Under the pieces are notes generated by a model. The model did not search any database, was not told where the DNA came from, and saw only the letters and a program-made list of their open reading frames with translations. Below, piece after piece: positions 1-7,000 of a DNA stretch of 16,745 nt (position 1 is the stretch's first letter; every line of letters starts with the position of its first letter). The position numbers were made by a program, and so were the translations under genes. Origin of the DNA: Treponema sp. (lineage in GTDB: Bacteria > Spirochaetota > Spirochaetia > Treponematales > Breznakiellaceae); the NCBI GenBank assembly GCA_031270205.1, contig JAISYA010000022.1:1-16745 (forward strand). Direction: 5' to 3'.

Positions 1-340
1 GGTACCTCGCTGCACCGGTTAAAACAAAAAGCATCCTGACACCAGCCTATTCAGAGACTCCGCGCTTGTTTTGGGGATAGCTCTGTCCCTGCCGGGGAAC
101 AGAGCGGGCAAACCAGCGGATGAGGAGGGGGAGGAGCCGGACAGCCGCGGAAACGAGCCGCAAGAACAGAAAACTGTCCGCCGGTACCCTGAAAAGACAA
201 CCGTTATTTCACTTCGTTTACAGCCCCGTAGTGGCCGCCGTCTCAGTAACGGCACGGCGTAAGCCGCCTAGCCGGACAGGGCAAGCGAAAGTGGACGCGA
301 AGAGCGGGTGTATGCTATACTGATAGTGAAGGAGTAAGCT
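1..340. other. Gene-free left end with nested inverted repeats
   Basis: No frame here has a believable start, SD and protein. The longest open frame on the plus strand (about 71-262) would start at a TTG without an SD and resembles no family I know. The stretch does contain base-pairing potential: a 7-bp stem 80-86/99-105 with a CCC/GGG extension, a 7-bp stem 138-144/174-180 enclosing GCGG/CCGC (147-150/158-161), and a 6-bp pair 201-206/247-252. The 10-mer AGCCGGACAG occurs at both 135-144 and 270-279, so CTGTCCG at 174-180 has two possible partners. I compared it by eye with the conserved cores of RNase P RNA, tmRNA and SRP RNA and found no match. It may be the 3' end or leader of something outside the window, or an unrecognised structured RNA. 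Confidence 0.4.
292..321 (+). promoter_or_regulatory. Extended -10 promoter for the rubredoxin gene
   Basis: TATACT at 316-321 is preceded by TG one base upstream (313-314), giving an extended -10 element. The -35 region (TGGACG near 292-297) is weak, as is common with extended -10 promoters. Transcription would begin around 327-329, almost at the SD (AAGGAG, 329-334), so the leader would be very short. Confidence 0.45.
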
Positions 341-502
341 ATGCAAAAGTACGTATGCGATGTCTGCGGGTATGTGTATGATCCGGCCGCCGGCGAGCCC
401 GGCGAGGGGATACAGCCGGGAACCGCTTTTAAGGATATTCCGGCGGATTGGGTCTGCCCGGGCTGCGGAGCGGGGAAAGATTCTTTCTCCCCGGCGCCCT
501 AA
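341..502 (+). CDS. Rubredoxin
   Basis: This 53-residue protein has the complete rubredoxin pattern: a first iron-binding knuckle YVCDVCGYVYD (Cys6, Cys9) and a second WVCPGCGAGKDSF (Cys39, Cys42), with the usual proline/glycine-rich middle and the aromatic residues that pack around the FeS4 site. The length matches the family (about 50-55 residues). Rubredoxins carry single electrons in the cytoplasm; in anaerobes they often feed oxygen- or superoxide-detoxifying enzymes such as rubrerythrin, superoxide reductase or flavodiiron proteins, but no such partner is in the window. The ATG start has an AAGGAG SD six bases upstream. The stop lies eight bases before the probable GTG start of the next gene, so the two are probably co-transcribed. 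Identity is secure; the partner is unknown. Confidence 0.95.
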   Translation: MQKYVCDVCGYVYDPAAGEPGEGIQPGTAFKDIPADWVCPGCGAGKDSFSPAP

Positions 503-510
503 ACAGACCC

Positions 511-801
511 GTGCTTTCCCGCGAAGAATTCATCTTTACCATCGGCTACGACGGCCCCGCCGCGGTGGTGGACGGCAAAGCCAAAAAACGCTACGGCGGC
601 CTTTCCACCAGGGAATTGGCGGAAAAAGGACTGTTCCGGGCCGCCTATTCCTCGGCGATCTGGTCAAAAGCCCCCGGAGAGCTTGAAACCGTGGTGGAGA
701 TATATAACCAGATCAGCGGCGCTTCCCTCAGCCCCGCCGCTTCTCTGGACCGGCTGTTCGGCGTATTCCCGATAGAAGTGAAACGTTCTATTGTACTGTA
801 A
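511..801 (+). CDS. Small unrecognised protein downstream of rubredoxin
   Basis: This frame encodes about 96 residues if it starts at GTG 511. The frame stays open upstream to 448 but there overlaps the rubredoxin gene in another frame, so a start after the rubredoxin stop is more likely. No clear SD precedes GTG 511, which suggests translation coupled to the upstream gene. The protein has no signal peptide or membrane segment. It begins LSREEFIFTIGYDG, has a basic KAKKRYGG turn at about 33-41, then a helix-rich second half ending in FPIEVKRSIVL. Codon use is like that of neighbouring real genes. I do not recognise the family. Co-location with rubredoxin hints at a shared transcript but not at a function. 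Confidence 0.6.
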   Translation: MLSREEFIFTIGYDGPAAVVDGKAKKRYGGLSTRELAEKGLFRAAYSSAIWSKAPGELETVVEIYNQISGASLSPAASLDRLFGVFPIEVKRSIVL

Positions 802-805
802 AGCG

Positions 806-837
806 GCCGTTCCCAAAACCGCGGTTTTGGGAACGGC
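806..837. repeat. Perfect 32-bp palindrome, possible terminator or repeat element
   Basis: Two 15-base arms (806-820 and 823-837) are perfectly complementary around a central GC, just after the stop of the small gene at 801. The core GTTCCCAAAACC/GGTTTTGGGAAC closely resembles the inverted repeat at 14133-14168. There is no T-run on either side, so a classic intrinsic terminator is not shown. A transcript-end hairpin or a dispersed palindromic repeat are both possible. Confidence 0.7.
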
Positions 838-992
838 TCACGCAATGCTCATTGTATCGCATCCGTGACCATGCCCTGAAAAGCCGCTCTTCCCTCTTGT
901 AATCCCCTTCTTTTTATGCTAGTCTTGCAGTTCAGGGCGTTTTCAGCGGGATATTGTGAAAACCCTTCAATACTATTTTAAGGATGTATCGT

Positions 993-1427
993 ATGAATTC
1001 ACTTGTGTTTCCTCTTCTTTTGGGCGGAACTCAAACCGCCGGTGACGGCGCCGCGGGGGGTCCGGCCAGTTTCATCACCAGTATTGTACCCTTTGCGGCG
1101 ATTATCGCCATCTTTTATTTTCTGATAATCCGGCCCCAGAACAAAAAGCAAAAAGAAACCCAGAAAATGCTTTCCGCCCTCAAAAAAGGGGACAAGATCG
1201 TTACCGCCGGGGGTATCCACGGAACCATTCAGAGCGTGCGGGAAAGCTCCGTTATTGTCAGGGTTGACGATAATACCAAAATCGAATTCAGCCGCAGCGC
1301 CATTTCCAACGTTGAAGCTGCCGCACGGGAAGACAAAACCGAAAAGATCGAAAGCAGGGAAGAAAAAAACGACGATGACGCCGCGCCGGATGAAAGTGGT
1401 GAAACCGCGGAAAACAAACAAAAATAA
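993..1427 (+). CDS. yajC: Preprotein translocase subunit YajC
   Basis: A 144-residue protein with a short periplasmic N-terminus, one strong membrane helix at about residues 29-46 (FITSIVPFAAIIAIFYFLII), and directly after it the family signature RPQNKKQKE. The following cytoplasmic segment contains the conserved LKKGDKIVTAGGIHGTI and a VRVDDNTKIEFSRSAI stretch, typical of YajC. The C-terminal 40 residues are a charged Glu/Asp/Lys tail longer than in E. coli YajC (about 110 residues). YajC is an accessory inner-membrane subunit associated with SecDF. ATG 993 is preferred over the in-frame ATG at 984 because AAGGA (979-983) then sits nine bases upstream. It is the first gene of yajC-secD-secF, 18 bases before secD. 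I could not place a convincing promoter between 838 and 978. Confidence 0.93.
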   Translation: MNSLVFPLLLGGTQTAGDGAAGGPASFITSIVPFAAIIAIFYFLIIRPQNKKQKETQKMLSALKKGDKIVTAGGIHGTIQSVRESSVIVRVDDNTKIEFSRSAISNVEAAAREDKTEKIESREEKNDDDAAPDESGETAENKQK

Positions 1428-1445
1428 ACCCTTTGGAGCATAACG

Positions 1446-3221
1446 ATGAGTAAACGGTACCGGTTCATCATTATCCTGGTGATAATGGCGATATGTTTTG
1501 TGTTTCTTTGGCCGAGTATACGCTGGTATTTTTTGGTTCCCAAAGACCAGCAGGCCCTGGCGCTGGAATCCCGTGAACAGATCAAGATCTACGCCTCGCA
1601 GACCGCCCAGGCGGACCTGCAGCAACTGATCGACAGGGCCCGATCGGGAGATGATGTGCCCAGGGAACTTTCGTTCCTCGTTACCCAGGCGAAAAAGATC
1701 TATAAAGACGCCAGGCAGACAGTTCCGGAAAAATGGGACGCCAGGGAGACGCTTTCCGCTTTTAACAGCAGAAGGGAAGTGTTGGACGCCATTGAGACCA
1801 AGCGCCGGGAAGATATTTTCGCCCTCAAGGATTTGCAAAAAAACGCGGTCAAGCTGGGGCTGGATCTCTCAGGCGGTTTGAGCATTGTGCTGCAGGCCGA
1901 TCTTGCGGCCCTCCAGGAACGGCTCGGCCGGCCCCTGACCGAAGAGGACAGGGTCGACGCGATGAACCGCGCCCTGGAAGTCCTCAACAGCCGTATCGAC
2001 CAATTCGGCCTTACCGAGCCGGTAATCCGCCGGCAGGGAACGGATCAGATCTATGTGGAGATTCCCGGTACCGCCGATCCCGAGCGGATCAACGATATCA
2101 TTATGGGAAGGGGGAGTCTCGCCTTCCACATGGAAGATGTTGAGGCCACCGAAGCCTTTAACAACTACTACCGGACTCATCCTGCCACCACTTTTAACAG
2201 CGAGGGCGGCCTGGTTGATCCTGCTATCGTGTCGGCGGACGTGAAGGTGCTGGGGGTATATGTCAAAGACCGTTACGGGCTTGACGAGCAGGCCAGAAAC
2301 GCCGACGGCAGCCTCCGTTACGCGGCGGTTAAAAAGGAAGTGGGCCTTGACGGGAACCACATCCGCAGCGCCATTTCGGAACGGGGCGGCTGGGACAACC
2401 AGCCCCAGGTTACTTTTATGCTGGACAGCGAGGGCGGGGAGATATTTTACAAGCTCACCTCGGCAAATGTGGAAAAGCCCCTGACCCTGGTACTGGACGA
2501 CCGGATAAAATCGGTGGCGACTATCCAGGAGCCGATCCGCGACGCGGTGCGCCTGACCGGTTTCAGTGCGGAGGAGGCGAACAACATCGCCCTGATTCTC
2601 AGGACCGCGGCTCTCCCGGTGCAGCTTGAGGTTGCCAACCAGCAGAGTATCGGCCCTTCCCTGGGCGGGGACACCATACGCCGGGGGCTGTACGCCCTGA
2701 TCTGGGGCATTGTGATGGTGCTGGTCTTTATGCTGGTCTTTTACAAGATCGCGGGAATCAACGCCGTAATTGCCCAGCTTTTTAACTTCTACATCATGTT
2801 TAGCGTACTTTCGGCTTTTAACTTTACCCTGACCCTGCCGAGCATCGCGGGCTTTATCCTCACTATCGGCATGGCGGTAGACGCCAACGTGATCATCTTT
2901 GAGCGTATGAAAGAAGAACTGCGTCTGGGCAAGGGGCGTAAAGCCGTGGTTGAGGCGGGCTTTAACAAGGCTTTTTGGGCGATCATGGACTCCAATATTA
3001 CGACCTTTATCGCGGCGCTGTTCCTCTCCCAGCTTGGCGCCGGCCCCATCAAGGGATTCGCGGTAAGCCTTGCCATCGGCGTATTTTCATCGGTGTTCAC
3101 CGCCCTCTTTGTGTCCCGTCTCATATTTGACTTCGGCACGGATGTGCTGCACAGTAAAAATGTTTCGGTAAGCTGGTCACGCGGACAGGGCAAAACCAAA
3201 GCCGCGGGGGAGGTGGGATAA
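1446..3221 (+). CDS. secD: Protein translocase subunit SecD
   Basis: A 591-residue RND-family export factor that, with SecF, uses the proton motive force to complete protein translocation on the periplasmic side. Residues about 7-26 form the first membrane helix. The family motif LGLDLSGG is at 137-144, followed by the P1 periplasmic domain (NSRIDQFGLTEPVIRRQG, QIYVEIPG). The C-terminal half has five membrane helices with the hallmark GMAVDANVIIFERMKEE at about 475-491. About 110 residues, rich in charged helix-formers, separate helix 1 from the LGLDL motif. E. coli SecD has only a few dozen there, so this is an N-terminal periplasmic expansion. The motif reads LSGG rather than the common LRGG. 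The stop TAA overlaps the secF ATG by one base (TAATG), which points to translational coupling. Confidence 0.97.
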   Translation: MSKRYRFIIILVIMAICFVFLWPSIRWYFLVPKDQQALALESREQIKIYASQTAQADLQQLIDRARSGDDVPRELSFLVTQAKKIYKDARQTVPEKWDARETLSAFNSRREVLDAIETKRREDIFALKDLQKNAVKLGLDLSGGLSIVLQADLAALQERLGRPLTEEDRVDAMNRALEVLNSRIDQFGLTEPVIRRQGTDQIYVEIPGTADPERINDIIMGRGSLAFHMEDVEATEAFNNYYRTHPATTFNSEGGLVDPAIVSADVKVLGVYVKDRYGLDEQARNADGSLRYAAVKKEVGLDGNHIRSAISERGGWDNQPQVTFMLDSEGGEIFYKLTSANVEKPLTLVLDDRIKSVATIQEPIRDAVRLTGFSAEEANNIALILRTAALPVQLEVANQQSIGPSLGGDTIRRGLYALIWGIVMVLVFMLVFYKIAGINAVIAQLFNFYIMFSVLSAFNFTLTLPSIAGFILTIGMAVDANVIIFERMKEELRLGKGRKAVVEAGFNKAFWAIMDSNITTFIAALFLSQLGAGPIKGFAVSLAIGVFSSVFTALFVSRLIFDFGTDVLHSKNVSVSWSRGQGKTKAAGEVG

Positions 3222-4456
3222 TGAAAAGGATCATTCGTTTTTCCCGGTTTTTCTTTCCCGCCGCGGTTGTCTCCGTGGTTATCGCCGTTACCGGAATTGC
3301 CGGTTACATTGCCAAAGGCGGGTTCAACCTGGGGATTGATTTTAGGGCGGGCCTTATTCAGGAACTGCAATTTGCCCCCACCGCCTTCAGTCTTACCTGG
3401 TCCGGCATGGGCAACGCCGCCTTCTCTTTTGATCGGAACGGCCTGTACATCGTTATTTCCGGGGCCGGCGTTGAGGGAAAGACCTATTCATTCCCCTACA
3501 CCGAATACCGGACTCTCGGCGACGTTGAGCGGGGTTTCAGCTCCCAGGTGGAGGGCTTAAGCGTCAATCTGAACGCCCGGCCCGAAGTTGATTCGCGCTG
3601 GCTGGTGTTCAGTACCCAGGGCAACCCCAACCTGAGGAGTACTCCCTATGCGGTGCATTACCTTGACCCCCAAGGCGAACCGATCTCTGTCGCCTCGGTA
3701 CGGGAGGCGCTGACCAGCCTGGGGCAGACTGTTTCGGTGCAGAACATGGGGCAGCCCTCGGACCGGCATTTTATGATCCGCATTGAGGACAGGGACAATC
3801 AGGACGAAGAGGGCGTTCCGGTGGAACAGATCATCAGCGTCCTTGAGGGAGTTTTCGGCAGCGGCGAAGTAGCGCTGCTCCGTTCCGACTATGTCGGCTC
3901 ACGCTTTTCCAAAGATCTGACCGATCAGGCGGGAATACTGCTGGCGCTGACTCTGCTGCTGATTCTGATTTACGCGTCTATCCGGTTTAAGCCCCAATAC
4001 GCTTTCAGCGCGGTAATCGCCATTATCCATGACGCCCTGGTCATCGTGGCCTTTATCGTCTGGACCAGGATGGAATTCAGCACAACCACCATTGCGGCGA
4101 TTCTGACCATCCTTGGTTACTCGATCAACGACACCATCGTTATCTTTGACCGGATCAGGGAAAACCGCCGGATCCGCCCCGACGATGTTTTTATTGATGT
4201 GCTCAACCGGTCCCTGACCGAGACTTTAAGCCGGACCATCATTACCACCGTAACCACCATGCTGGCGGTAGTGTTCCTCTTTATCTTCTCATCGGGGTCC
4301 ATGCGGGATTTTGCCCTGGCCCTGCTCGTGGGAATGGTTTCCGGTGTATTCTCGACCATATTTATCGCCTCCGGTTTTTTGAATTTTTGGGAAATTCAAA
4401 AAAGCAAGCGCGACAAGCGGAAACTTATGGGCGCTCCGGCGCGTGTCAAAGCCTGA
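3221..4456 (+). CDS. secF: Protein translocase subunit SecF
   Basis: A 411-residue partner of SecD. A first membrane helix (about 11-31) leads into GGFNLGIDFRAG at 33-44, the SecF version of the D1 motif, in which the last Gly-Gly is Ala-Gly. The C-terminal domain has five helices with the family signature LGYSINDTIVIFDRIREN at about 298-315 and a conserved TxxTTVTTMLAVVFLF helix. SecF proteins are usually near 300-320 residues. Here the segment between helix 1 and helix 2 spans about 205 residues, so the periplasmic domain is roughly 80-100 residues larger than usual. It ends in a basic cytoplasmic tail (KSKRDKRKLMG). It is the last gene of the export operon; the next gene, ispH, is separated by an unusual inverted-repeat element. 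Confidence 0.97.
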   Translation: MKRIIRFSRFFFPAAVVSVVIAVTGIAGYIAKGGFNLGIDFRAGLIQELQFAPTAFSLTWSGMGNAAFSFDRNGLYIVISGAGVEGKTYSFPYTEYRTLGDVERGFSSQVEGLSVNLNARPEVDSRWLVFSTQGNPNLRSTPYAVHYLDPQGEPISVASVREALTSLGQTVSVQNMGQPSDRHFMIRIEDRDNQDEEGVPVEQIISVLEGVFGSGEVALLRSDYVGSRFSKDLTDQAGILLALTLLLILIYASIRFKPQYAFSAVIAIIHDALVIVAFIVWTRMEFSTTTIAAILTILGYSINDTIVIFDRIRENRRIRPDDVFIDVLNRSLTETLSRTIITTVTTMLAVVFLFIFSSGSMRDFALALLVGMVSGVFSTIFIASGFLNFWEIQKSKRDKRKLMGAPARVKA

Positions 4457-4483
4457 GTGTTTTGTCCTGAACATTAGGGAGAT

Positions 4484-4599
4484 AAACCACGGACTACACG
4501 GACAAAAGCAGGAATTTCGGGCCGGGCGTCCGTGTTTTCCGTGCGGCGCCTGTGCAGGCGCGGGCTTGTGGTCGGTGCGGCCAGTGTAATCCGTGGTTT
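4484..4599. repeat. Inverted-repeat-bounded intergenic element between secF and ispH
   Basis: The ends are inverted copies: AAACCACGGACTACACGGAC (4484-4503) matches the reverse complement of 4580-4599 at 17 of 20 positions. Two further hairpins lie inside: ACACGGAC (4496-4503) with GTCCGTGT (4528-4535), 8 bp perfect, and GCGCCT (4546-4551) with AGGCGC (4556-4561) around a GTGC loop. The sequence style (repeats of the CCACGGATTACACGGA type) resembles dispersed non-coding repeats known from many bacteria, and no protein is encoded. Only 20 bases separate it from the ispH start, so it would lie in any read-through transcript from secF. Confidence 0.65.
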
Positions 4600-4619
4600 G
4601 AATTCGGCAGGATCTTCCC

Positions 4620-5522
4620 GTGAAAGTGATCCGCGCCGGGGTACTGGGTTTCTGTATGGGGGTAAGGCGGGCGGCGGAGCTTGCCTGCGCGGAAGCGGAA
4701 AAGAGCGGCAGGGTCTTTACTTTTGGGCCGCTGGTCCATAATCCCCGTGTGCTGGAAACGCTGAAAAGCCGGGGGGTGGAAATTATTGATGAAAACCGCC
4801 TTCCCCGGAATATAAACGGCGAAACCTTCATTATCCGCGCCCACGGGATCAGCCCCCAGGCGGAAGCCGAACTGCGGAGGAGGGGAGGGCGGATCATTGA
4901 CGCCACCTGCCCTAAAGTCAAGGCCAGCCAGCTTAAAGCCAGGGCCCTTGCCGCGGCCGGGTACGGGCTTTTTTTAGCCGGAGAGGCCGGCCACGCCGAA
5001 ATCATCGGCGTCCGGGGTTACGCCGCATCGGCCGGCGGGGTGCGGACCTTTTGCGTTGTGGTAGGCAATGCCGCCGAAGCGGAAAAAGCCGCCGCCGGAC
5101 TGAGCGTCGCGGGGCCGTTTCCCGCTGAAACCGGGGCTAAACCTGCGCTTATTGGGCAAACCACGATCTCGGAAGAAGAATACCGGGCGATAGGTGACGC
5201 GATCAAAAAATATTTCTCCGGGCTGGAAATTATCGAGACAATCTGCGCCGCCACCCGAGAACGCCAGGATGCTTTACGGGAACTCCTTGACAAAGTTGAC
5301 GCCGTCATCATTGCCGGCGGAAAAGAATCCGCCAACACCCGCCGCCTGCTTAGCATCGCCCGGGAACACGGCAAGCCCTGCGCCCTCTCCGAATCCGCCG
5401 CCGATATTCCCCCAGGCTTCGCCGCCTTTCAGACAGTAGGCCTCTGCGCCGGCGCTTCCACCCCCGACACGGTCATTGACGAAATTGAACGGGCGCTAAC
5501 CGCCGGTCCCTTCGGTCCCTGA
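4620..5522 (+). CDS. ispH: 4-hydroxy-3-methylbut-2-enyl diphosphate reductase
   Basis: A 300-residue enzyme of the last MEP-pathway step, reducing HMBPP to IPP and DMAPP with a 4Fe-4S cluster in the cytoplasm. The three cluster cysteines are visible: Cys12 in GFCMGVRRA, Cys97 in DATCPKVK and Cys209 in ETICAATRERQ. Substrate-binding motifs also present are GPLVHN (His40), RAHGIS (His75), GHAEIIG (His125 and catalytic Glu127), IGQTT, GGKESANT and CAGASTPD. Length is normal and there is no fused S1 domain. The start is GTG 4620, with AGGAT six bases upstream and the motif at residue 10-18 in its usual place. IspH supplies the C5 units used by the polyprenyl synthase at 12335-13450. No clear promoter is visible; it may depend on read-through from secF or on a promoter inside the upstream repeat element. 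Confidence 0.96.
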   Translation: MKVIRAGVLGFCMGVRRAAELACAEAEKSGRVFTFGPLVHNPRVLETLKSRGVEIIDENRLPRNINGETFIIRAHGISPQAEAELRRRGGRIIDATCPKVKASQLKARALAAAGYGLFLAGEAGHAEIIGVRGYAASAGGVRTFCVVVGNAAEAEKAAAGLSVAGPFPAETGAKPALIGQTTISEEEYRAIGDAIKKYFSGLEIIETICAATRERQDALRELLDKVDAVIIAGGKESANTRRLLSIAREHGKPCALSESAADIPPGFAAFQTVGLCAGASTPDTVIDEIERALTAGPFGP

Positions 5523-5930
5523 TCTGCCGCCGCAGGCGGGCCCGGCCTAAGGGCTATGGTAGTTTTTCTTCTTTCGAAAAGACAATTCTTTCAAATTGGT
5601 GGTTTTTGATTTTTGGGTGTATTACGTTCACACGGTCCGGGCTAGAGTAAATAATAAAAAAAAAACGGTCAGTTTGACCGTGCGGAGAAAACTGGAAGGA
5701 GGTAACGACAAATCTACCGCCGCCGGCGCAGCCAGAGTGGTATCGGCTGTGCCGGCGGTTCCCCTTTCTGTGGACAAGACTCAAGGAAAAGAAATCACCG
5801 CATCCGGCCGTTTCCTCAATCGCATGTTCATGTTTCCAAAACCGGGCGCCGTCATTGTCTCCTTCGGAGAACTGTACCCGGGCGGTACGCGCCGTGTATC
5901 TGCGCCTATCGGAGCAAACCTCCAATTCCC
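5523..5930. other. Gene-poor convergent region between ispH and lgt
   Basis: This 408-base stretch separates the ends of ispH (plus) and lgt (minus). It contains the leftward terminator at 5656-5681. To the right of that lie a perfect AAGGAGG on the plus strand (5696-5702) with no start codon at a useful distance, and a 24-codon minus-strand frame (5855 down to 5781) with GAAGGAG four bases before its ATG. One plus-strand frame stays open from TTG 5596 to 6036, running antisense into the lgt 3' end, but its product resembles nothing I know. I cannot support a gene here. A lgt 3' untranslated region or a decayed gene are possible readings. Confidence 0.4.
5656..5681 (-). terminator. Intrinsic terminator of the p83/100-lgt operon
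   Basis: Read on the minus strand, a 7-bp perfect stem ACGGTCA-AAC-TGACCGT is followed directly by about nine to ten T residues (the A-run at 5656-5665 on the plus strand). This is a textbook Rho-independent terminator for leftward transcripts. It lies about 250 bases beyond the lgt stop. Confidence 0.8.
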
Positions 5931-6980
5931 TTACCGCAGCTTTTTCCGCAGTTTCCGTCTCCGGTTGCGTTCCGCCGTTTTTTCGGCGTCATCCACGGCG
6001 GGCTTTCCGGCCGTTCCGCCGGCGGCAGTATCGTAGACCCGAATCGTTTCCCTTCCGGGCAGGCGGGAGGCGGCAATGATCCACACAATACCGAATACAA
6101 TCATCCCGAATGAAAGAATCTGCCCGGTCGAGAAACTCAAAGGCGGGTGGGTATAGGCCGGCGAAAGGCCGCTTTTGACGAATTCGATCCGATAGCCCAG
6201 GTCGGCGTCAGGTTCGCGGAAATATTCGATAAAGAAACGGAAGAGGCCGTAACCGCCAAAGTACAGGCCCACGAGAAACCCCTTGAAGGGCTTGCGGCTG
6301 CGGAAAAACCAGATAATCGCCCAGAGAATTACCCCCTCGAAAAGCGCCTCGTATAATTGGGAAGGGTGGCGGGGCAGGTTCACCCAGGCGCCGTTAATCG
6401 CCGTGCCGGTCAGGGCCGCCGCCTCCCGCACCCAGTCTTCGCCCGCGGGAAGGGGCGCGGCGTTGGGGAAGATCATTCCCAGGGGGCCGGCGCTTACCCT
6501 GCCGTACAATTCGGCGTTAATAAAATTCCCCAGCCGCCCGAAGGTATAGCCCAGGGGGATGCTGGCGCTATACATGTCGGCGATCTCCCGAAAACTGAAA
6601 CGTTTCACGCGGCAATAGATAATCACCGCCAGGAGGCCGCCTATCGCGCCGCCGTGGTAACTCATCCCCATAAGGCCGGTGAACCGCCCCTCCCTGAACG
6701 GCCAGAACACGAGCCAGGGCTGCCGCCGGTAGATGTCGCTTGTTTCGTACACGGCGGCGGCAAAAATCCGCGCGCCCAGGAGCAGCCCCAATATGCCCCA
6801 GAAAAACAGCCCCGAAAGCTCGTCTTCGTTCATGGGGAAACGCCGCTCCCGCACCTGGCTGCGGTACAGCAGAAAGGCGACGCCGAAAGCGACAATGTAC
6901 ATGAGGCCGTACCAGCGGACCGGCAGACCGGGGATTATTTCCGGCTTAAGCCAGGAAGGAAACGGTATCGACAATAACAT
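5931..6980 (-). CDS. lgt: Prolipoprotein diacylglyceryl transferase
   Basis: A 349-residue inner-membrane enzyme that moves diacylglycerol from phosphatidylglycerol to the lipobox cysteine of prolipoproteins. Lgt motifs in order: VRWYGLMYIVAF (21-32), LGARIF (68-73), MSYHGGAIGG with His109, the signature FGRLGNFINAELYGR at about 147-161 containing the essential Arg149, RHPSQLYE (204-211), and GYGLFRFFIEYFREPD with Arg248. Seven or so hydrophobic helices are visible. The signature reads INAELYG instead of the common INGELWG. A basic C-terminal tail (about 315-349, ending RRRKLRKKLR) extends past the last helix. ATG 6980 is preferred over GTG 6986 because the AAAGG upstream is then nine bases away. 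It follows p83/100 after a 20-base gap and shares its transcript. Confidence 0.95.
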   Translation of the reverse strand: MLLSIPFPSWLKPEIIPGLPVRWYGLMYIVAFGVAFLLYRSQVRERRFPMNEDELSGLFFWGILGLLLGARIFAAAVYETSDIYRRQPWLVFWPFREGRFTGLMGMSYHGGAIGGLLAVIIYCRVKRFSFREIADMYSASIPLGYTFGRLGNFINAELYGRVSAGPLGMIFPNAAPLPAGEDWVREAAALTGTAINGAWVNLPRHPSQLYEALFEGVILWAIIWFFRSRKPFKGFLVGLYFGGYGLFRFFIEYFREPDADLGYRIEFVKSGLSPAYTHPPLSFSTGQILSFGMIVFGIVWIIAASRLPGRETIRVYDTAAGGTAGKPAVDDAEKTAERNRRRKLRKKLR

Positions 6981-7000
6981 TCGCACTTACCTTTAATCCC

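Noticed and set aside
71..262. Open frame of 63 codons at the left end
   Set aside because: It starts at TTG with no SD, has a low-complexity polar product, and overlaps base-paired segments that explain the composition as well.
999..1838. Long minus-strand frame (279 codons) across yajC and secD
   Set aside because: It is antisense to two clearly recognised genes, shows no family motif, and arises from the GC-rich codon pattern of the real strand.
5696..5702. AAGGAGG taken as the SD of a plus-strand gene or the 3' end of a 16S gene
   Set aside because: No ATG, GTG or TTG follows at a suitable distance, and the flanking bases do not match the conserved 16S rRNA 3' end.
6357..6977. 206-codon plus-strand frame antisense to lgt
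   Set aside because: Lgt motifs are complete on the minus strand. The antisense product is rich in Pro, Gly and His, as expected of a shadow frame.
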